A stretch of DNA of 33,147 nt from positions 1 through 33,147 of the forward strand of contig SBAS01000104.1 in NCBI GenBank assembly GCA_005240145.1. The letters run 5' to 3'. The stretch is from Nitrosomonadales bacterium (lineage in GTDB: Bacteria > Pseudomonadota > Gammaproteobacteria > Burkholderiales > SG8-39). The position numbers were made by a program, and so were the translations under genes. A model generated the notes under the pieces. It was not told the origin of the DNA, made no database searches, and was given only the letters and a program-made list of their open reading frames with translations. Positions 1 to 8,504 of this stretch are shown one piece after another (positions within the stretch are counted from its first letter, which is position 1; each line of letters starts with the position of its first letter).

Positions 1-201
1 GAACATGCCCGCAGACAGCGAGTGCCGCTCGAGCAGACGGTAGAATTCGGTCCGGTTGCGCCCTGCAAGGCGCGCTGCGTTGGTCACGTTACCCCTGGCC
101 ATCGTAAGTACGCGGACCAGGTAGTCGCGCTCGAACGCCCGTCGCGCCTGGCCGAGCGACGGCGGCGTGGGCTCCGTAATGGGCGCATCCATGATGTTCA
201 T
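1..201 (-). CDS. Stand-alone Fis-type helix-turn-helix protein (partial, C-terminus off window)
   Basis: Sixty-seven codons are visible, from an ATG at 201 down to the window edge. Residues about 16-67 match the C-terminal Fis-type DNA-binding tail of NtrC-family regulators such as GlrR/QseF: FERDYLVRVL, then ARGNVTNAARLAGRNRTEFY with the helix-turn-helix, then LLERHSL. In those regulators the tail follows receiver and AAA+ sigma-54 activator domains. Here the frame is closed by a stop near 331, inside the start of folA, so no AAA+ domain can precede it. It is therefore either a small free-standing DNA-binding protein or a relic of a larger regulator. It diverges from folA with about 40 bp between the starts. 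No convincing ribosome binding site precedes the ATG at 201; a second ATG lies at 192. The fold assignment is firm; its status as a live gene is not. Confidence 0.6.
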   Translation of the reverse strand, partial: MNIMDAPITEPTPPSLGQARRAFERDYLVRVLTMARGNVTNAARLAGRNRTEFYRLLERHSLSAGMF

Positions 202-242
202 GCCGCAATGATCCACGCAAGAATTCGTCAGGACGAGGTCGT

Positions 243-770
243 ATGTCACGAATAGCCGGGTTCGACCCGCCGTCCGTCGCCGCAGGCACGACACGCATCT
301 ACCTGGTTGCCGCGGTGTCGCTGAATGGCGTCATCGGCGCGAACGGCAAGCTGCCTTGGCACCTGCCCGAAGATTTGAAACACTTCAAGCGTCTCACGCT
401 CAACCATCCCATCATCATGGGACGGCGCACCTGGGAATCGTTCGCCAAACCCCTGCCCGATCGCGAGCACATCGTGATCAGCCGCAGGCCAGGCTTCGAA
501 GCGCCGGGCGCGAGCGTGGCCGCATCGCTGAAGGGCGCTATCGCGTTATGCGCGGGCGAACCGGTGGTTTTCGTGATCGGCGGCGCCGAGATCTACGCCG
601 CGGCGCTGCCGCTCGCCGATGGCCTGGTGCTGACCGAAATCGACCGCGACTACGAAGGCGACACACGCTTCCCCGACTGGGACCGCAAGGCCTGGCGCGC
701 CTCCCAAAGGGAAACGCACACCTCGGCTGAAGGTGTGCGTTTCGATTTCGTGCTGTATGAACGCGCGTGA
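243..770 (+). CDS. folA: Dihydrofolate reductase
   Basis: NADPH-dependent reduction of dihydrofolate to tetrahydrofolate for thymidylate, purine and methionine synthesis; cytosolic. The 175-residue protein shows the substrate loop and catalytic region VIGANGKLPWHLPEDLKHF (about 30-48, with Asp44 in the place of the catalytic acid), the cofactor motif IIMGRRTWES (57-66), the FVIGGAEIY motif (110-118) and the terminal region TEIDRDYEGDTRFP. The ATG at 243 has GGACGAGG just upstream. It adds about 16 residues to the usual N-terminus, but no closer start is available. The gene converges on the decarboxylase gene, with only 18 bp between the stops. Confidence 0.95.
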   Translation: MSRIAGFDPPSVAAGTTRIYLVAAVSLNGVIGANGKLPWHLPEDLKHFKRLTLNHPIIMGRRTWESFAKPLPDREHIVISRRPGFEAPGASVAASLKGAIALCAGEPVVFVIGGAEIYAAALPLADGLVLTEIDRDYEGDTRFPDWDRKAWRASQRETHTSAEGVRFDFVLYERA

Positions 771-788
771 GCGCGTTGGCGAACGTGC

Positions 789-1991
789 CTAGCGCTTGGA
801 TTCGAAAATCCGCACCTCGGGCAGCGGAAAGCCGTTGAATTCGCTCGCGTAGGCCGTGGTGTAAGCGCCCGCGTTGCGGATGTAGATGAAATCGCCTTCC
901 TGCAGGTCGGAGGGCATCGGTTCATCGCGCAGCACGACATCCACCGAATCGCAGGTGGGTCCGGCGACGTGCCAGGGAATATCCGGCCCCGAGCGCTCGG
1001 TGCGAATGCGGTACTTGAGGCCCTCGGTGGTCTCGATCACGCCGCCGAAGAGGCCCGCGTCCCAGTGCATCCAGCGCTTGCCGCCGCGCGTCGCGGTGCC
1101 GATCACGCGGCAGACGAAATATCCCGCGTCCGAAACCAGGTAGCGCCCCGGCTCGGCGACCACGCGCACCTCTTCCGCGAAGGCCTTGAGCCCTTCATTC
1201 ACGACCGCGCCGATCACCTCTACGGACGGAATCGGCTTCACGTGGCGCACCGGAAAACCGCCGCCGATGTCCAGCATGCGCGGGTTGAGCCCCGCCTTGG
1301 TCATGACGTCGAACAGCAGGCGCGCCTTCTCGATGCCGACGCGCCAGTTCTCCGGGTTGCGGCACTGCGAGCCGACGTGAAACGTCACGCCGGCAAGGTC
1401 GGCGCCGAGCTTGGCCGCAGTGGCGACCATTTCGCGCGCTTCGGCAGCCCCCGCACCGAATTTCCCCGACAGCGGCCAGTCGCTGCCGATATTGGGGGTG
1501 GCGATGCGCAGGTACATTTTCGCGTCGGCCTTGAGCTCGTGCACGCGGCGCAGCTCATCGACGCTGTCGACGACGTACCACTCGACGCCCTTGGCGGCGG
1601 CATAGGTGACCGCCTGGCGCGACTTCATCGGATTGGAATAGAAGACTTCGGCGGGGTTCACGCCCAGCGCGAGCAGCATGTCGAGCTCGGCGGCGGAGGC
1701 GATCTCGAAGCTGCAGCCCTCCTGCAGCAGCGTCTTCAGGACGCGCCGGTCGGGATTGGCTTTCATCGCGTAGTGCGGCCGCACGCGCGGCATGGCAGCG
1801 CGGAAGCGGCGCGCTTTTTCACGCACGATGGCGTTGTCGAGGATCAGGAACGGCCGCGAGTATTTCTGGCGGGCGGCCTGGCGCACGATCTCGAAGTCAA
1901 GGCTGACTTCGGGATGCGTGTCGAAGAGCTGTTCTTGCGGCTGTGCGGATTGCTTTCCGTTGCGTCCAATGCTGCTCGGGCGTACGCCCAT
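789..1991 (-). CDS. PLP-dependent (fold III) ornithine-type decarboxylase
   Basis: Decarboxylates a basic amino acid, most likely ornithine to putrescine, though lysine or a related substrate is possible. The 400-residue protein belongs to the alanine-racemase-fold group IV decarboxylases. Visible motifs are PHYAMKANP (PLP Lys77), HVGSQ (205-209), the glycine-rich phosphate-binding DIGGGFP (241-247), EPGRY (280-284) and the catalytic-cysteine motif GPTCDSVD (Cys347) contributed by the partner subunit of the dimer. The ATG at 1991 is chosen because AAGGAGA lies just upstream; a TTG one codon earlier is less likely. A strong promoter and a short leader ORF lie upstream (see those entries), suggesting translational control, plausibly by polyamine or ornithine level. 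Substrate specificity cannot be settled by reading. Confidence 0.88.
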   Translation of the reverse strand: MGVRPSSIGRNGKQSAQPQEQLFDTHPEVSLDFEIVRQAARQKYSRPFLILDNAIVREKARRFRAAMPRVRPHYAMKANPDRRVLKTLLQEGCSFEIASAAELDMLLALGVNPAEVFYSNPMKSRQAVTYAAAKGVEWYVVDSVDELRRVHELKADAKMYLRIATPNIGSDWPLSGKFGAGAAEAREMVATAAKLGADLAGVTFHVGSQCRNPENWRVGIEKARLLFDVMTKAGLNPRMLDIGGGFPVRHVKPIPSVEVIGAVVNEGLKAFAEEVRVVAEPGRYLVSDAGYFVCRVIGTATRGGKRWMHWDAGLFGGVIETTEGLKYRIRTERSGPDIPWHVAGPTCDSVDVVLRDEPMPSDLQEGDFIYIRNAGAYTTAYASEFNGFPLPEVRIFESKR

Positions 1992-2008
1992 CAACGTCTC
2001 CTTGCGAA

Positions 2009-2068
2009 CTAGGTTTCAGGAAGGTCGAGGCTGCAGACAACCGAACCTGAGTTCCTGGTGCTTGTCAT
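2009..2068 (-). CDS. Leader ORF (19 codons) upstream of the decarboxylase
   Basis: A tiny ORF encodes MTSTRNSGSVVCSLDLPET and then TAG. A perfect Shine-Dalgarno sequence AAGGAGGT (2073-2080, minus strand) lies five bases before its ATG, stronger than that of the decarboxylase gene. Its stop is 17 bases before the decarboxylase ATG, so translation of the two is probably linked. It lies between a near-consensus promoter and a polyamine-biosynthesis gene, as the ornithine-sensing arrest peptide SpeFL does upstream of E. coli speF, though no sequence similarity to SpeFL is claimed. Expression and role are inferred. Confidence 0.5.
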   Translation of the reverse strand: MTSTRNSGSVVCSLDLPET

Positions 2069-2112
2069 GATGACCTCCTTCTTGTCCTTGAGTTAACAGG
2101 GAATTTTTGCGA

Positions 2113-2140
2113 ATTATAGGGAGTCACCCCCTTGAGTCAA
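2113..2140 (-). promoter_or_regulatory. Sigma-70 promoter of the decarboxylase leader
   Basis: On the minus strand, TTGACT (2135-2140) and TATAAT (2113-2118) are separated by 16 bases, close to consensus. The expected transcription start is near 2106, giving a leader of about 35-40 nt before the 19-codon ORF. The spacer is G-rich and the surroundings are AT-rich for this genome. Confidence 0.8.
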
Positions 2141-2252
2141 GGGTTTTGTGACACTTTTTTACAGGCTCCCAGAGGGAGGAGCCGCTGCCCCGGCCTGAGA
2201 AACCACTATAGGTAGGACCGCTAACCCGCCGACCCACTAAACATTGTGGGAG

Positions 2253-2819
2253 CTAGATGCGCGGCAGGGTGACGCCCTTCTGGCCCTGATATTTGCCGCC
2301 GCGGTCGCGGTAGGAAGTTTCGCAGACCTCGTCCGACTCGATGAAGATCACCTGCGCCACGCCCTCGTTGGCGTAGATGCGGGCCGGCAGCGGCGTGGTG
2401 TTGGAGAACTCCAGCGTGACGTGCCCCTCCCACTCGGGCTCGAGCGGCGTGACGTTGACGATGATGCCGCAGCGCGCGTAGGTGGACTTGCCCAGGCAGA
2501 TGGTGAGCACGTTGCGCGGGATGCGGAAGTATTCGACGGTGCGCGCCAGCGCGAAGGAGTTGGGCGGGATGATGCACACCGGGCCCTTGAAGTCGACGAA
2601 GGACTTGGCGTCGAATTCCTTCGGATCGACGATGGTCGAATTGATGTTGGTGAAGATCTTGAATTCCTCCGAGCAGCGGATGTCGTAGCCGTAGCTCGAG
2701 GTGCCGTAGGAAACGATGCGCTTGCCGTTCGCCTCCTTCACCTGCCCGGGCTCGAATGGCTCGATCATGCGGTGCCCGGCCGCCATGCGGCGGATCCATT
2801 TGTCGGATTTGATGGTCAT
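2253..2819 (-). CDS. dcd: dCTP deaminase
   Basis: Deaminates dCTP to dUTP, feeding dTMP synthesis; cytosolic homotrimer. The 188-residue length is normal. Diagnostic stretches are SYGYDIRCS (about 42-50), [10 protein letters not shown], the nucleotide-binding [10 protein letters not shown] (about 110-119), the catalytic-region [17 protein letters not shown], and the C-terminal [19 protein letters not shown]. The ATG at 2819 lies 9 bp after the stop of the vapC-like gene, with AGGGG just upstream. The gene normally sits next to mrp/apbC in many betaproteobacteria; here a toxin-antitoxin pair separates the two. Confidence 0.96.
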   Translation of the reverse strand: MTIKSDKWIRRMAAGHRMIEPFEPGQVKEANGKRIVSYGTSSYGYDIRCSEEFKIFTNINSTIVDPKEFDAKSFVDFKGPVCIIPPNSFALARTVEYFRIPRNVLTICLGKSTYARCGIIVNVTPLEPEWEGHVTLEFSNTTPLPARIYANEGVAQVIFIESDEVCETSYRDRGGKYQGQKGVTLPRI

Positions 2820-2828
2820 GACATGCCC

Positions 2829-3239
2829 CTAGATTGACAATACCTGGACAAACCGTCGGTTGCCCGACAGCCGGTACACATCGAAATCCGCCCGATCCAC
2901 CGTCAGGATTTCGGCGATGCCAAGTCGCTCGGCAAGCAGAACCAGCGATGCGTCGGCCAGATCCATTGGTCGGTCGCGGTACTTCTCGAGCAGCGCAAGC
3001 ATGGCCGAACCATCGTCCGGCTCGAGCTCCAGCACCGCGATCCCGCCGTCGACGACCCAGCGCATGAACGTGAGACGCGCCGGCTCACCGATCAGGTGCC
3101 ATGCCTCGGTCACCACCGGCCAGGTCGTCAGCAGCGCGCACGGATTGGCACGCAGGAAGCGCGAGACACGCGCGTGATCCCGGTCGCGCCGCTTGAAAAG
3201 AGCGACCAGCGGCCCCGCGTCAACGACGATGCTTTGCAC
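2829..3239 (-). CDS. PIN-domain toxin (VapC-like)
   Basis: Probable RNA-cleaving toxin of a VapBC pair. With the GTG start at 3239 it has 136 residues. PIN-domain acidic residues are visible in the N-terminal VVDAGPLVALF, in TEAWHL, in DLADASLVLLA and in the late TVDRADFDVY, which together would bind Mg2+ or Mn2+. The GTG is preferred over an upstream in-frame start because PIN domains begin directly with such a strand, and because it overlaps the antitoxin gene by 20 bp in another frame, a common coupling arrangement. The target RNA cannot be inferred. Confidence 0.82.
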   Translation of the reverse strand: MQSIVVDAGPLVALFKRRDRDHARVSRFLRANPCALLTTWPVVTEAWHLIGEPARLTFMRWVVDGGIAVLELEPDDGSAMLALLEKYRDRPMDLADASLVLLAERLGIAEILTVDRADFDVYRLSGNRRFVQVLSI

Positions 3240-3474
3240 GGATGGCGCGCTGGAGGTACTTTTTCGCGTTCGCCGCAACATCCGTTGGCCCGGTCGGATC
3301 GCAACCGATCACGCCCAGACGCGCCGCGACCTCGTAGGCGCTCTCCAGCGGCTCACGCGCCAGAAACTTGCGCACCAGATCAGTGACGACCGCCGACTTG
3401 GTGGTGCGGCGGCGTTCGCAGACCGACTCCAGTCTGCGCTCCAATTCCGGGTCGAGGCGCACGGTCAAGGTCAT
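3220..3474 (-). CDS. Ribbon-helix-helix antitoxin (VapB/CopG-like)
   Basis: The 84-residue protein begins with a ribbon-helix-helix fold: TLTVRLDPELERRLESVCERRRTTKSAVVTDLVRKFL, split as strand, helix A and helix B. The C-terminal half (about 45-84) should wrap the partner PIN toxin. It overlaps the toxin gene by 20 bp and starts just downstream of an AT-rich palindrome that is probably its own operator. No clear Shine-Dalgarno sequence precedes the ATG. Confidence 0.82.
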   Translation of the reverse strand: MTLTVRLDPELERRLESVCERRRTTKSAVVTDLVRKFLAREPLESAYEVAARLGVIGCDPTGPTDVAANAKKYLQRAIRAKHRR

Positions 3475-3496
3475 CGCGTGTGATGCTCTAGAGAGA

Positions 3497-3514
3497 TGTA
3501 ATACGTATATTACA
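3497..3514. promoter_or_regulatory. Palindromic operator candidate of the vapBC-like pair
   Basis: The 18-bp sequence TGTAATACGTATATTACA has perfect outer arms TGTAAT/ATTACA and a partly symmetric centre. It lies 23 bp upstream of the antitoxin start in an unusually AT-rich patch that also offers -10-like hexamers on the minus strand. Ribbon-helix-helix antitoxins commonly repress their own promoter through such sites. Binding is inferred. Confidence 0.55.
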
Positions 3515-3645
3515 CCCCTGTCACCGCGATCACAAATCGCCGCGACGGATTTCAGCCATGCGCGGCTTTACTCGATCACGTGGCCGGCGCGCACCATGAT
3601 TTGTATTTCAGGCGCGCCCAGACAGAGCACCATCGCGCACCCAGC
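3515..3645. other. Intergenic stretch without recognised gene
   Basis: About 130 bp lie between the vapBC operator and the end of mrp. No convincing coding frame, RNA gene or terminator is seen. It is probably part of the DNA that accompanied the toxin-antitoxin insertion, or degraded spacer. Confidence 0.4.
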
Positions 3646-4731
3646 TCACGTGTTCTGCACCACGATATTGGGGAATTTCGAGGTCATGTCCTTCTGCGAC
3701 TCGGCGATGCGCACCGCGCAGCGGCGCGCGATCTGCCGGTAGATCGACGAGATCTTGCCATCCGGGTCGGAGACCAGCGTCGGCTTGCCCGAATCGGCCT
3801 GCTCGCGGATCGAGCCGTCGAGCGGCAGCTGGCCGAGCAGCTCGGTGCCGTAGTCCTTGCACATGCGCGCAGCACCCCCTTGGCCGAAGATGTGGCTCTC
3901 GTGCCCGCATTGCGGACAGACATGGATCGACATGTTCTCGACGATGCCGAGGATCGGGATGCCGACCTTTTCGAACATCTTGAGCCCCTTGCGGGCGTCG
4001 ATGAGGGCGATGTCCTGCGGCGTGGTGACGATCACCACCCCGGTCACCGGCACCTTCTGCGCGAGCGTCAACTGGATGTCGCCGGTGCCGGGCGGCAGGT
4101 CCACGACGAGGTAGTCGAGTTCACGCCAGCGCGTGTCCTTGAGCAATTGCTCCAGGGCCTGCGTCACCATCGGACCGCGCCAGACCATCGGCGTGTCGAC
4201 GTCGATGAGGAACCCGATCGAACTGGCCTGCAGGCCGTGGCCCTGCATCGGCTCCAGGCTCTTGCCGTCTTTCGACTCGGGCCGGCCCGCGATGCCGAGC
4301 ATCATCGGCTGCGAGGGGCCGTAAATGTCGGCGTCGAGAATCCCGACCGTCGCCCCTTCGGCGAGCAGGGCGAGCGCGAGATTCACCGCAGTGGTGGATT
4401 TGCCGACGCCGCCCTTGCCCGAGGCGACGGCGATGATGTTCTTGATGCCGGGCACCAGCTTCACGCCGCGCTGCACCGCATGCGAAACGACCTTCGAGCG
4501 CACGGTGACGCTGGCGCCGGGCGCACCGGCTGCCTTCAGCGCCTCGAGCACCTGCCGGCGCATGGGTTCGTGCTGGCTCTTGCCCGGATAACCGAGTTCG
4601 ATTTCGAGCGATACGGTGCTGCCAGCGACCTTCACGGCCTTCACTGAGCGGGTGGCGATGAGATCCTTGCCGGTGTTGGGATCGACGATCTTGGCGAGGA
4701 CGGCGTGGACGTCCGATTCAGTCAGAGGCAT
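3646..4731 (-). CDS. mrp: Mrp/ApbC iron-sulfur cluster carrier ATPase
   Basis: P-loop NTPase that binds and transfers Fe-S clusters to apoproteins in the cytosol. From the ATG at 4731 it has 361 residues: an N-terminal MIP18/DUF59-type domain (1-about 85), a deviant Walker A SGKGGVGKST (104-113), DADIYGPS (133-140), the Walker B region YLVVDLPPGTGD (207-218), and the cluster-binding CPQC (272-275) after VENMS. The frame stays open further upstream, but the protein family begins at MPLTESDV, and the longer reading would run into metG. It diverges from metG with 43 bp between the starts. Confidence 0.94.
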   Translation of the reverse strand: MPLTESDVHAVLAKIVDPNTGKDLIATRSVKAVKVAGSTVSLEIELGYPGKSQHEPMRRQVLEALKAAGAPGASVTVRSKVVSHAVQRGVKLVPGIKNIIAVASGKGGVGKSTTAVNLALALLAEGATVGILDADIYGPSQPMMLGIAGRPESKDGKSLEPMQGHGLQASSIGFLIDVDTPMVWRGPMVTQALEQLLKDTRWRELDYLVVDLPPGTGDIQLTLAQKVPVTGVVIVTTPQDIALIDARKGLKMFEKVGIPILGIVENMSIHVCPQCGHESHIFGQGGAARMCKDYGTELLGQLPLDGSIREQADSGKPTLVSDPDGKISSIYRQIARRCAVRIAESQKDMTSKFPNIVVQNT

Positions 4732-4746
4732 GCGTGGAGTGTAAGC

Positions 4747-4752
4747 TAAAAT
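4747..4752 (+). promoter_or_regulatory. Possible -10 element for metG
   Basis: TAAAAT lies 22 bp before the metG ATG in the 43-bp divergent gap, an AT-rich spot in GC-rich surroundings. No good -35 is seen at the expected distance, so the call is weak. Confidence 0.35.
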
Positions 4753-4774
4753 CGCCGTTTTCCCAGAGCAGCGC

Positions 4775-6796
4775 ATGTCCCGCAGGCTATTCGTCACCAC
4801 CGCTCTCCCCTACGCCAACGGGGCGTTCCATATCGGCCACATCATGGAATACATCCAGGCCGACATCTGGGTGCGTTTCCAGCGCATGCAAGGCCACGAA
4901 GTGCATTTCGTCGGCGCCGACGACGCGCACGGCGCGCCGATCATGCTCGCGGCGGAGAAGGCCGGCGTCTCGGCCGAAGCGTTCATCGCCACCATCCAGG
5001 GCGGCCGCAAGCGCTACCTCGACGGCTTCCATCTCGAGTACGACAACTGGCACTCGACGCACTCGCCGGAAAACACGGCGCTGTCGCAGGACATCTTCCG
5101 CCGCCTGAAGCAGGCCGGGCTCGTCTACAGCAAGCCGGTCGAGCAGTTCTTCGACCCGGTCAAGGGCATGTACCTCGCCGACCGCTACCTCAAGGGCGAG
5201 TGCCCGAACTGCGGCGCGAAGGACCAGTACGGCGACGCCTGCGAAAACTGCAGCAGCGTGTACTCCGCCACCGCGCTGAAGAACCCCTACTCGACGCTCT
5301 CGGGCGCGAAGCCGGTGCTGAAGACATCCGACCATTTCTTCTTCAAGCTCTCGGATCCGAAGTGCAAGGCTTTCCTGCAGGCGTGGATCAACCAGAAGGA
5401 CAGGCTGCAGTCCCAGGTCGCAAACAAGGCCAAGGAATGGCTGCAAGGCGAGGGCGACAAGGCGCTTGGCGACTGGGACATCTCGCGCGACGCGCCCTAC
5501 TTCGGCATCCGCGTGCCCGATATCGCGGAGGAAAAGTATCTCTACGTCTGGCTCGACGCGCCCATCGGCTACCTCGCCAGCCTGAAGAACTACTGCACAA
5601 AGAAAGGCCTGGATTTCGAGCAGACGATGAATGCCTGCGAGCAGATCCATTTCATCGGCAAGGACATCATCTACTTCCACACCCTGTTCTGGCCGGCGAT
5701 GCTGCAGTTCGCGGGCCAGCCCTACAAGGCGCCGGAGCGCGTCTACGTGCACGGCTTCATCGCCGTCTCGGGCGAGAAAATGTCCAAATCGCGCGGTACG
5801 GGCATCGATCCGCTGCGCTACCTGAGCCTCGGCATGAATCCCGAGTGGCTGCGCTACTACATCGCTGCCAAGCTAAACGGGGCCGTCGAAGACATCGACT
5901 TCAATCCCGACGATTTTCTTGCCCGCGTCAACAGCGACCTCATCGGCAAGTACATCAACATCGCCAGCCGCGCGGCGGGTTTCCTGTCGAAGAGGTTCGG
6001 CGGAAAACTCGTCGGCGTCGAAAGTTCGAACGCACTGGTCAGCGGGATGCAGGCCGACGCGGCGAGCATCGCTGAAATGTACGACGGGCGCGAATACGGC
6101 AAGGCCTTGCGCGCGGTCATGCACTGGGCAGACCAGGCGAATGCGTTCGTCGATCAGGTGAAGCCCTGGGAACTGGCGAAGAAACCCGGCAGCGACGCGG
6201 CGCTGCAGCGCGCCTGCTCGGATTCGATCCAGATATTCCGCATCCTGACGATTTATCTGAAGCCGGTCATGCCCGCGCTGGCAAAGCAGGTCGAACGCTT
6301 CCTCAACGTGCCTGAACTGCAATGGCTGCACGCCGGCGAGTTGCTGCCGACGGGCCACGCCATCGGCGAGTACAAGCACCTCATGCAACGCGTCGACGAC
6401 AAGCAGCTCGACGCACTGTTCGACATTCGACCCTCAGCAGATGTGAGGAAGGAAGACGCCGTGAGCGATGCGACGATATCGATTGACGATTTCAACAAGC
6501 TCGACCTGCGCGTAGCGAAGGTCGTCAGGGCCGAGCACGTTGAAGGCGCGGACAAGCTGCTCAAGCTGACGCTAGACGTGGGTGGCACGACGCGCACGGT
6601 GTTTGCCGGCATCAAGTCGGCGTATGCGCCGGAGAAGCTGGAAGGTCTGCTCGCCGTGGTGGTGGCGAACCTCGCGCCGCGCAAGATGAAGTTCGGGGTC
6701 TCCGAAGGCATGGTGCTCGCCGCGTCGGGCGAAGGCCCGGGCATATTCCTGATTTCGCCGGAAACGGGCGCCGCGCCCGGCATGCGCGTCAAGTGA
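4775..6796 (+). CDS. metG: Methionyl-tRNA synthetase
   Basis: Charges tRNA-Met with methionine. The 673-residue enzyme shows the class I signature HIGH (19-22), a single zinc knuckle with Cys143, Cys146, Cys156 and Cys159, the KMSKS loop (335-339), and an anticodon-binding helical domain. The C-terminal tRNA-binding (Trbp111/EMAP-like) domain runs from about 565, with LDLRVAKVV and [15 protein letters not shown]. The full bacterial architecture is present. The start directly follows the short divergent promoter gap shared with mrp. A SulP transporter gene begins 16 bp after the stop. Confidence 0.97.
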   Translation: MSRRLFVTTALPYANGAFHIGHIMEYIQADIWVRFQRMQGHEVHFVGADDAHGAPIMLAAEKAGVSAEAFIATIQGGRKRYLDGFHLEYDNWHSTHSPENTALSQDIFRRLKQAGLVYSKPVEQFFDPVKGMYLADRYLKGECPNCGAKDQYGDACENCSSVYSATALKNPYSTLSGAKPVLKTSDHFFFKLSDPKCKAFLQAWINQKDRLQSQVANKAKEWLQGEGDKALGDWDISRDAPYFGIRVPDIAEEKYLYVWLDAPIGYLASLKNYCTKKGLDFEQTMNACEQIHFIGKDIIYFHTLFWPAMLQFAGQPYKAPERVYVHGFIAVSGEKMSKSRGTGIDPLRYLSLGMNPEWLRYYIAAKLNGAVEDIDFNPDDFLARVNSDLIGKYINIASRAAGFLSKRFGGKLVGVESSNALVSGMQADAASIAEMYDGREYGKALRAVMHWADQANAFVDQVKPWELAKKPGSDAALQRACSDSIQIFRILTIYLKPVMPALAKQVERFLNVPELQWLHAGELLPTGHAIGEYKHLMQRVDDKQLDALFDIRPSADVRKEDAVSDATISIDDFNKLDLRVAKVVRAEHVEGADKLLKLTLDVGGTTRTVFAGIKSAYAPEKLEGLLAVVVANLAPRKMKFGVSEGMVLAASGEGPGIFLISPETGAAPGMRVK

Positions 6797-6812
6797 GAGC
6801 TGCGGGCTGACG

Positions 6813-8504
6813 GTGAAGGCGCTCCACCCGTTCCGCCCGCGATTGCTGGAGTGCCTGAAGGGCTACGACCGGCGCACGCTGGCCGCGGACGTTGGCGCCG
6901 GCGTCACGGTCGGGGTGATCGCCCTGCCGCTCGCCATCGCGTTCGCGATCGCCTCGGGACTGAAGCCGGAGGCGGGACTGTTCACGGCGATCATCGCCGG
7001 GTTCCTGATCTCGGCACTGGGCGGCTCGCGCGTTCAGATCGGCGGTCCTGCCGGCGCCTACATCGTCATCGTCTACGGCATCGTGCAGCAGTACGGGCTT
7101 GGCAATCTGCTCGTCTCGACGGCGATGGCGGGCGTGCTGCTCTTCGTGATGGGGCTCACCCGCATCGGCTCGCTGATTCGCTACATTCCGGTAGCGATCG
7201 TCATTGGTTTCACCAACGGCATCGCGGTGCTGATCGGGCTTTCGCAGGTAAAGGAGATCCTCGGCCTGAAGATCGACAACATGCCGGCCGACTTCTTTGG
7301 CGCGACACGCGCCATCTCCGGCGCGATCGACACCATCAGCCTGCCGACAATCGCTCTTGGGTTCGCATCCCTCCTGCTACTGATCCTCTGGGGCACGCTC
7401 AAGCGGGGGCCGTTCCCGCGCCTGCCTTCGACCCTGGTGGTCCTCGTCGTAGCCACCGCTGCAGCGGCAGCGTTCGGCCTACCGGTGGAAACCATCGGCA
7501 CGCGCTTCGGCGGCATCCCGAACGGGCTGCCGCCGCTGGCGCTGCCGGATCTGTCCTTGGAAAACGCGCGCAACCTCATCGGGCCGGCTGTCACCATTGC
7601 GCTGCTGGGCGCGGTCGAGTCGCTGCTCTGCGCGCGCGTCGCCGACAGCATGATCGACGACCGCCACGACCCCAACCAGGAGCTGATGGCGCAGGGCGTG
7701 GCGAACTTCGTCACGCCGTTCTTCGGCGGCATGCCTGCCACCGGCGCCATCGCCCGCACTTCGGCCAATGTCCGCAGCGGCGCGCGCACGCCGGTAGCGG
7801 GAATCGTCCACGCGCTCACGCTGCTTGCGATCGCGCTGCTCGCAGCGCCACTCGCCGTGCACGTGCCACTGGCCGCGCTGGCGGCGATCCTGCTGTTCGT
7901 CGCCTGGAACATGGGCGCATGGGGGGAATTCGCGCGCCTCAGGCAGTTCTCCCCGCAATACCGCACCATCATGGTCTCGACCTTCCTGCTGACCGTGATC
8001 GTCGATCTCACCGTCGCCGTGCAGATCGGCCTGGTGCTGGCGGCCTTGTTCTTCATCCACCGGATTTCCACGCTCACCACCATCGAGCCGGTCGGCGCCG
8101 AGGTGCCCCTGCCGCCGGGTGTGGCGGCCTACCGGGTGTTCGGCTCGCTGTTTTTCGGCGCCGTCGGCAAGCTCGAGGCACTGATCGAGCCGGGCAGCGG
8201 CGAACCGCTGCCGCGCGTGCTGATCCTCGACCTGCACAGGGTGATCAACCTGGACACCACCTGCCTTGACACGCTGGAAGCGCTGCACCGCAACCTGTCC
8301 AAGCGTGGCGCGGCGCTGGTGCTATGTGACGCCAACGACCAGCCGCTGTCGCTGATGCGGCGCAGCGGGTTCGCAGTGATGCTGGGAAAGGAAAACCTGG
8401 TGCCGGACCTGCAGGCCGCGGTCGGCCGCGCCGGTTTGTTGCTGACGGGCGGAAGGCCCTACCCGCGCCCGCCGCAGCTTGCCGGCATGGAGGCGTTCGG
8501 GTAG
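6813..8504 (+). CDS. SulP/SLC26-family anion transporter with STAS domain
   Basis: Inner-membrane transporter for sulfate, bicarbonate or another inorganic anion. The 563-residue protein starts at GTG 6813. It has about 10-12 hydrophobic segments between residues 20 and 415, including GVTVGVIALPLAIAFAIASG near the N-terminus and the conserved GGPAGAYIVIV. A cytoplasmic STAS domain covers about 430-540, with LFFGAV and LDLHRVINLDTTCLDTLEAL. The last 15 or so codons (8459-8504) lie opposite the end of a pilin remnant on the minus strand, so the tail PYPRPPQLAGMEAFG may be acquired rather than native. Spacing from metG allows co-transcription. The transported anion is not deducible. Confidence 0.88.
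   Translation: MKALHPFRPRLLECLKGYDRRTLAADVGAGVTVGVIALPLAIAFAIASGLKPEAGLFTAIIAGFLISALGGSRVQIGGPAGAYIVIVYGIVQQYGLGNLLVSTAMAGVLLFVMGLTRIGSLIRYIPVAIVIGFTNGIAVLIGLSQVKEILGLKIDNMPADFFGATRAISGAIDTISLPTIALGFASLLLLILWGTLKRGPFPRLPSTLVVLVVATAAAAAFGLPVETIGTRFGGIPNGLPPLALPDLSLENARNLIGPAVTIALLGAVESLLCARVADSMIDDRHDPNQELMAQGVANFVTPFFGGMPATGAIARTSANVRSGARTPVAGIVHALTLLAIALLAAPLAVHVPLAALAAILLFVAWNMGAWGEFARLRQFSPQYRTIMVSTFLLTVIVDLTVAVQIGLVLAALFFIHRISTLTTIEPVGAEVPLPPGVAAYRVFGSLFFGAVGKLEALIEPGSGEPLPRVLILDLHRVINLDTTCLDTLEALHRNLSKRGAALVLCDANDQPLSLMRRSGFAVMLGKENLVPDLQAAVGRAGLLLTGGRPYPRPPQLAGMEAFG

Noticed and set aside
771-788. Terminator between folA and the decarboxylase gene
   Set aside because: The 18-bp gap has no stem with a T-tract on either strand.
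2165-2184. Inverted repeat GGCTCC/GGAGCC downstream of dcd as a terminator
   Set aside because: No T-tract follows the stem on the dcd strand; the T-run lies on the wrong side.
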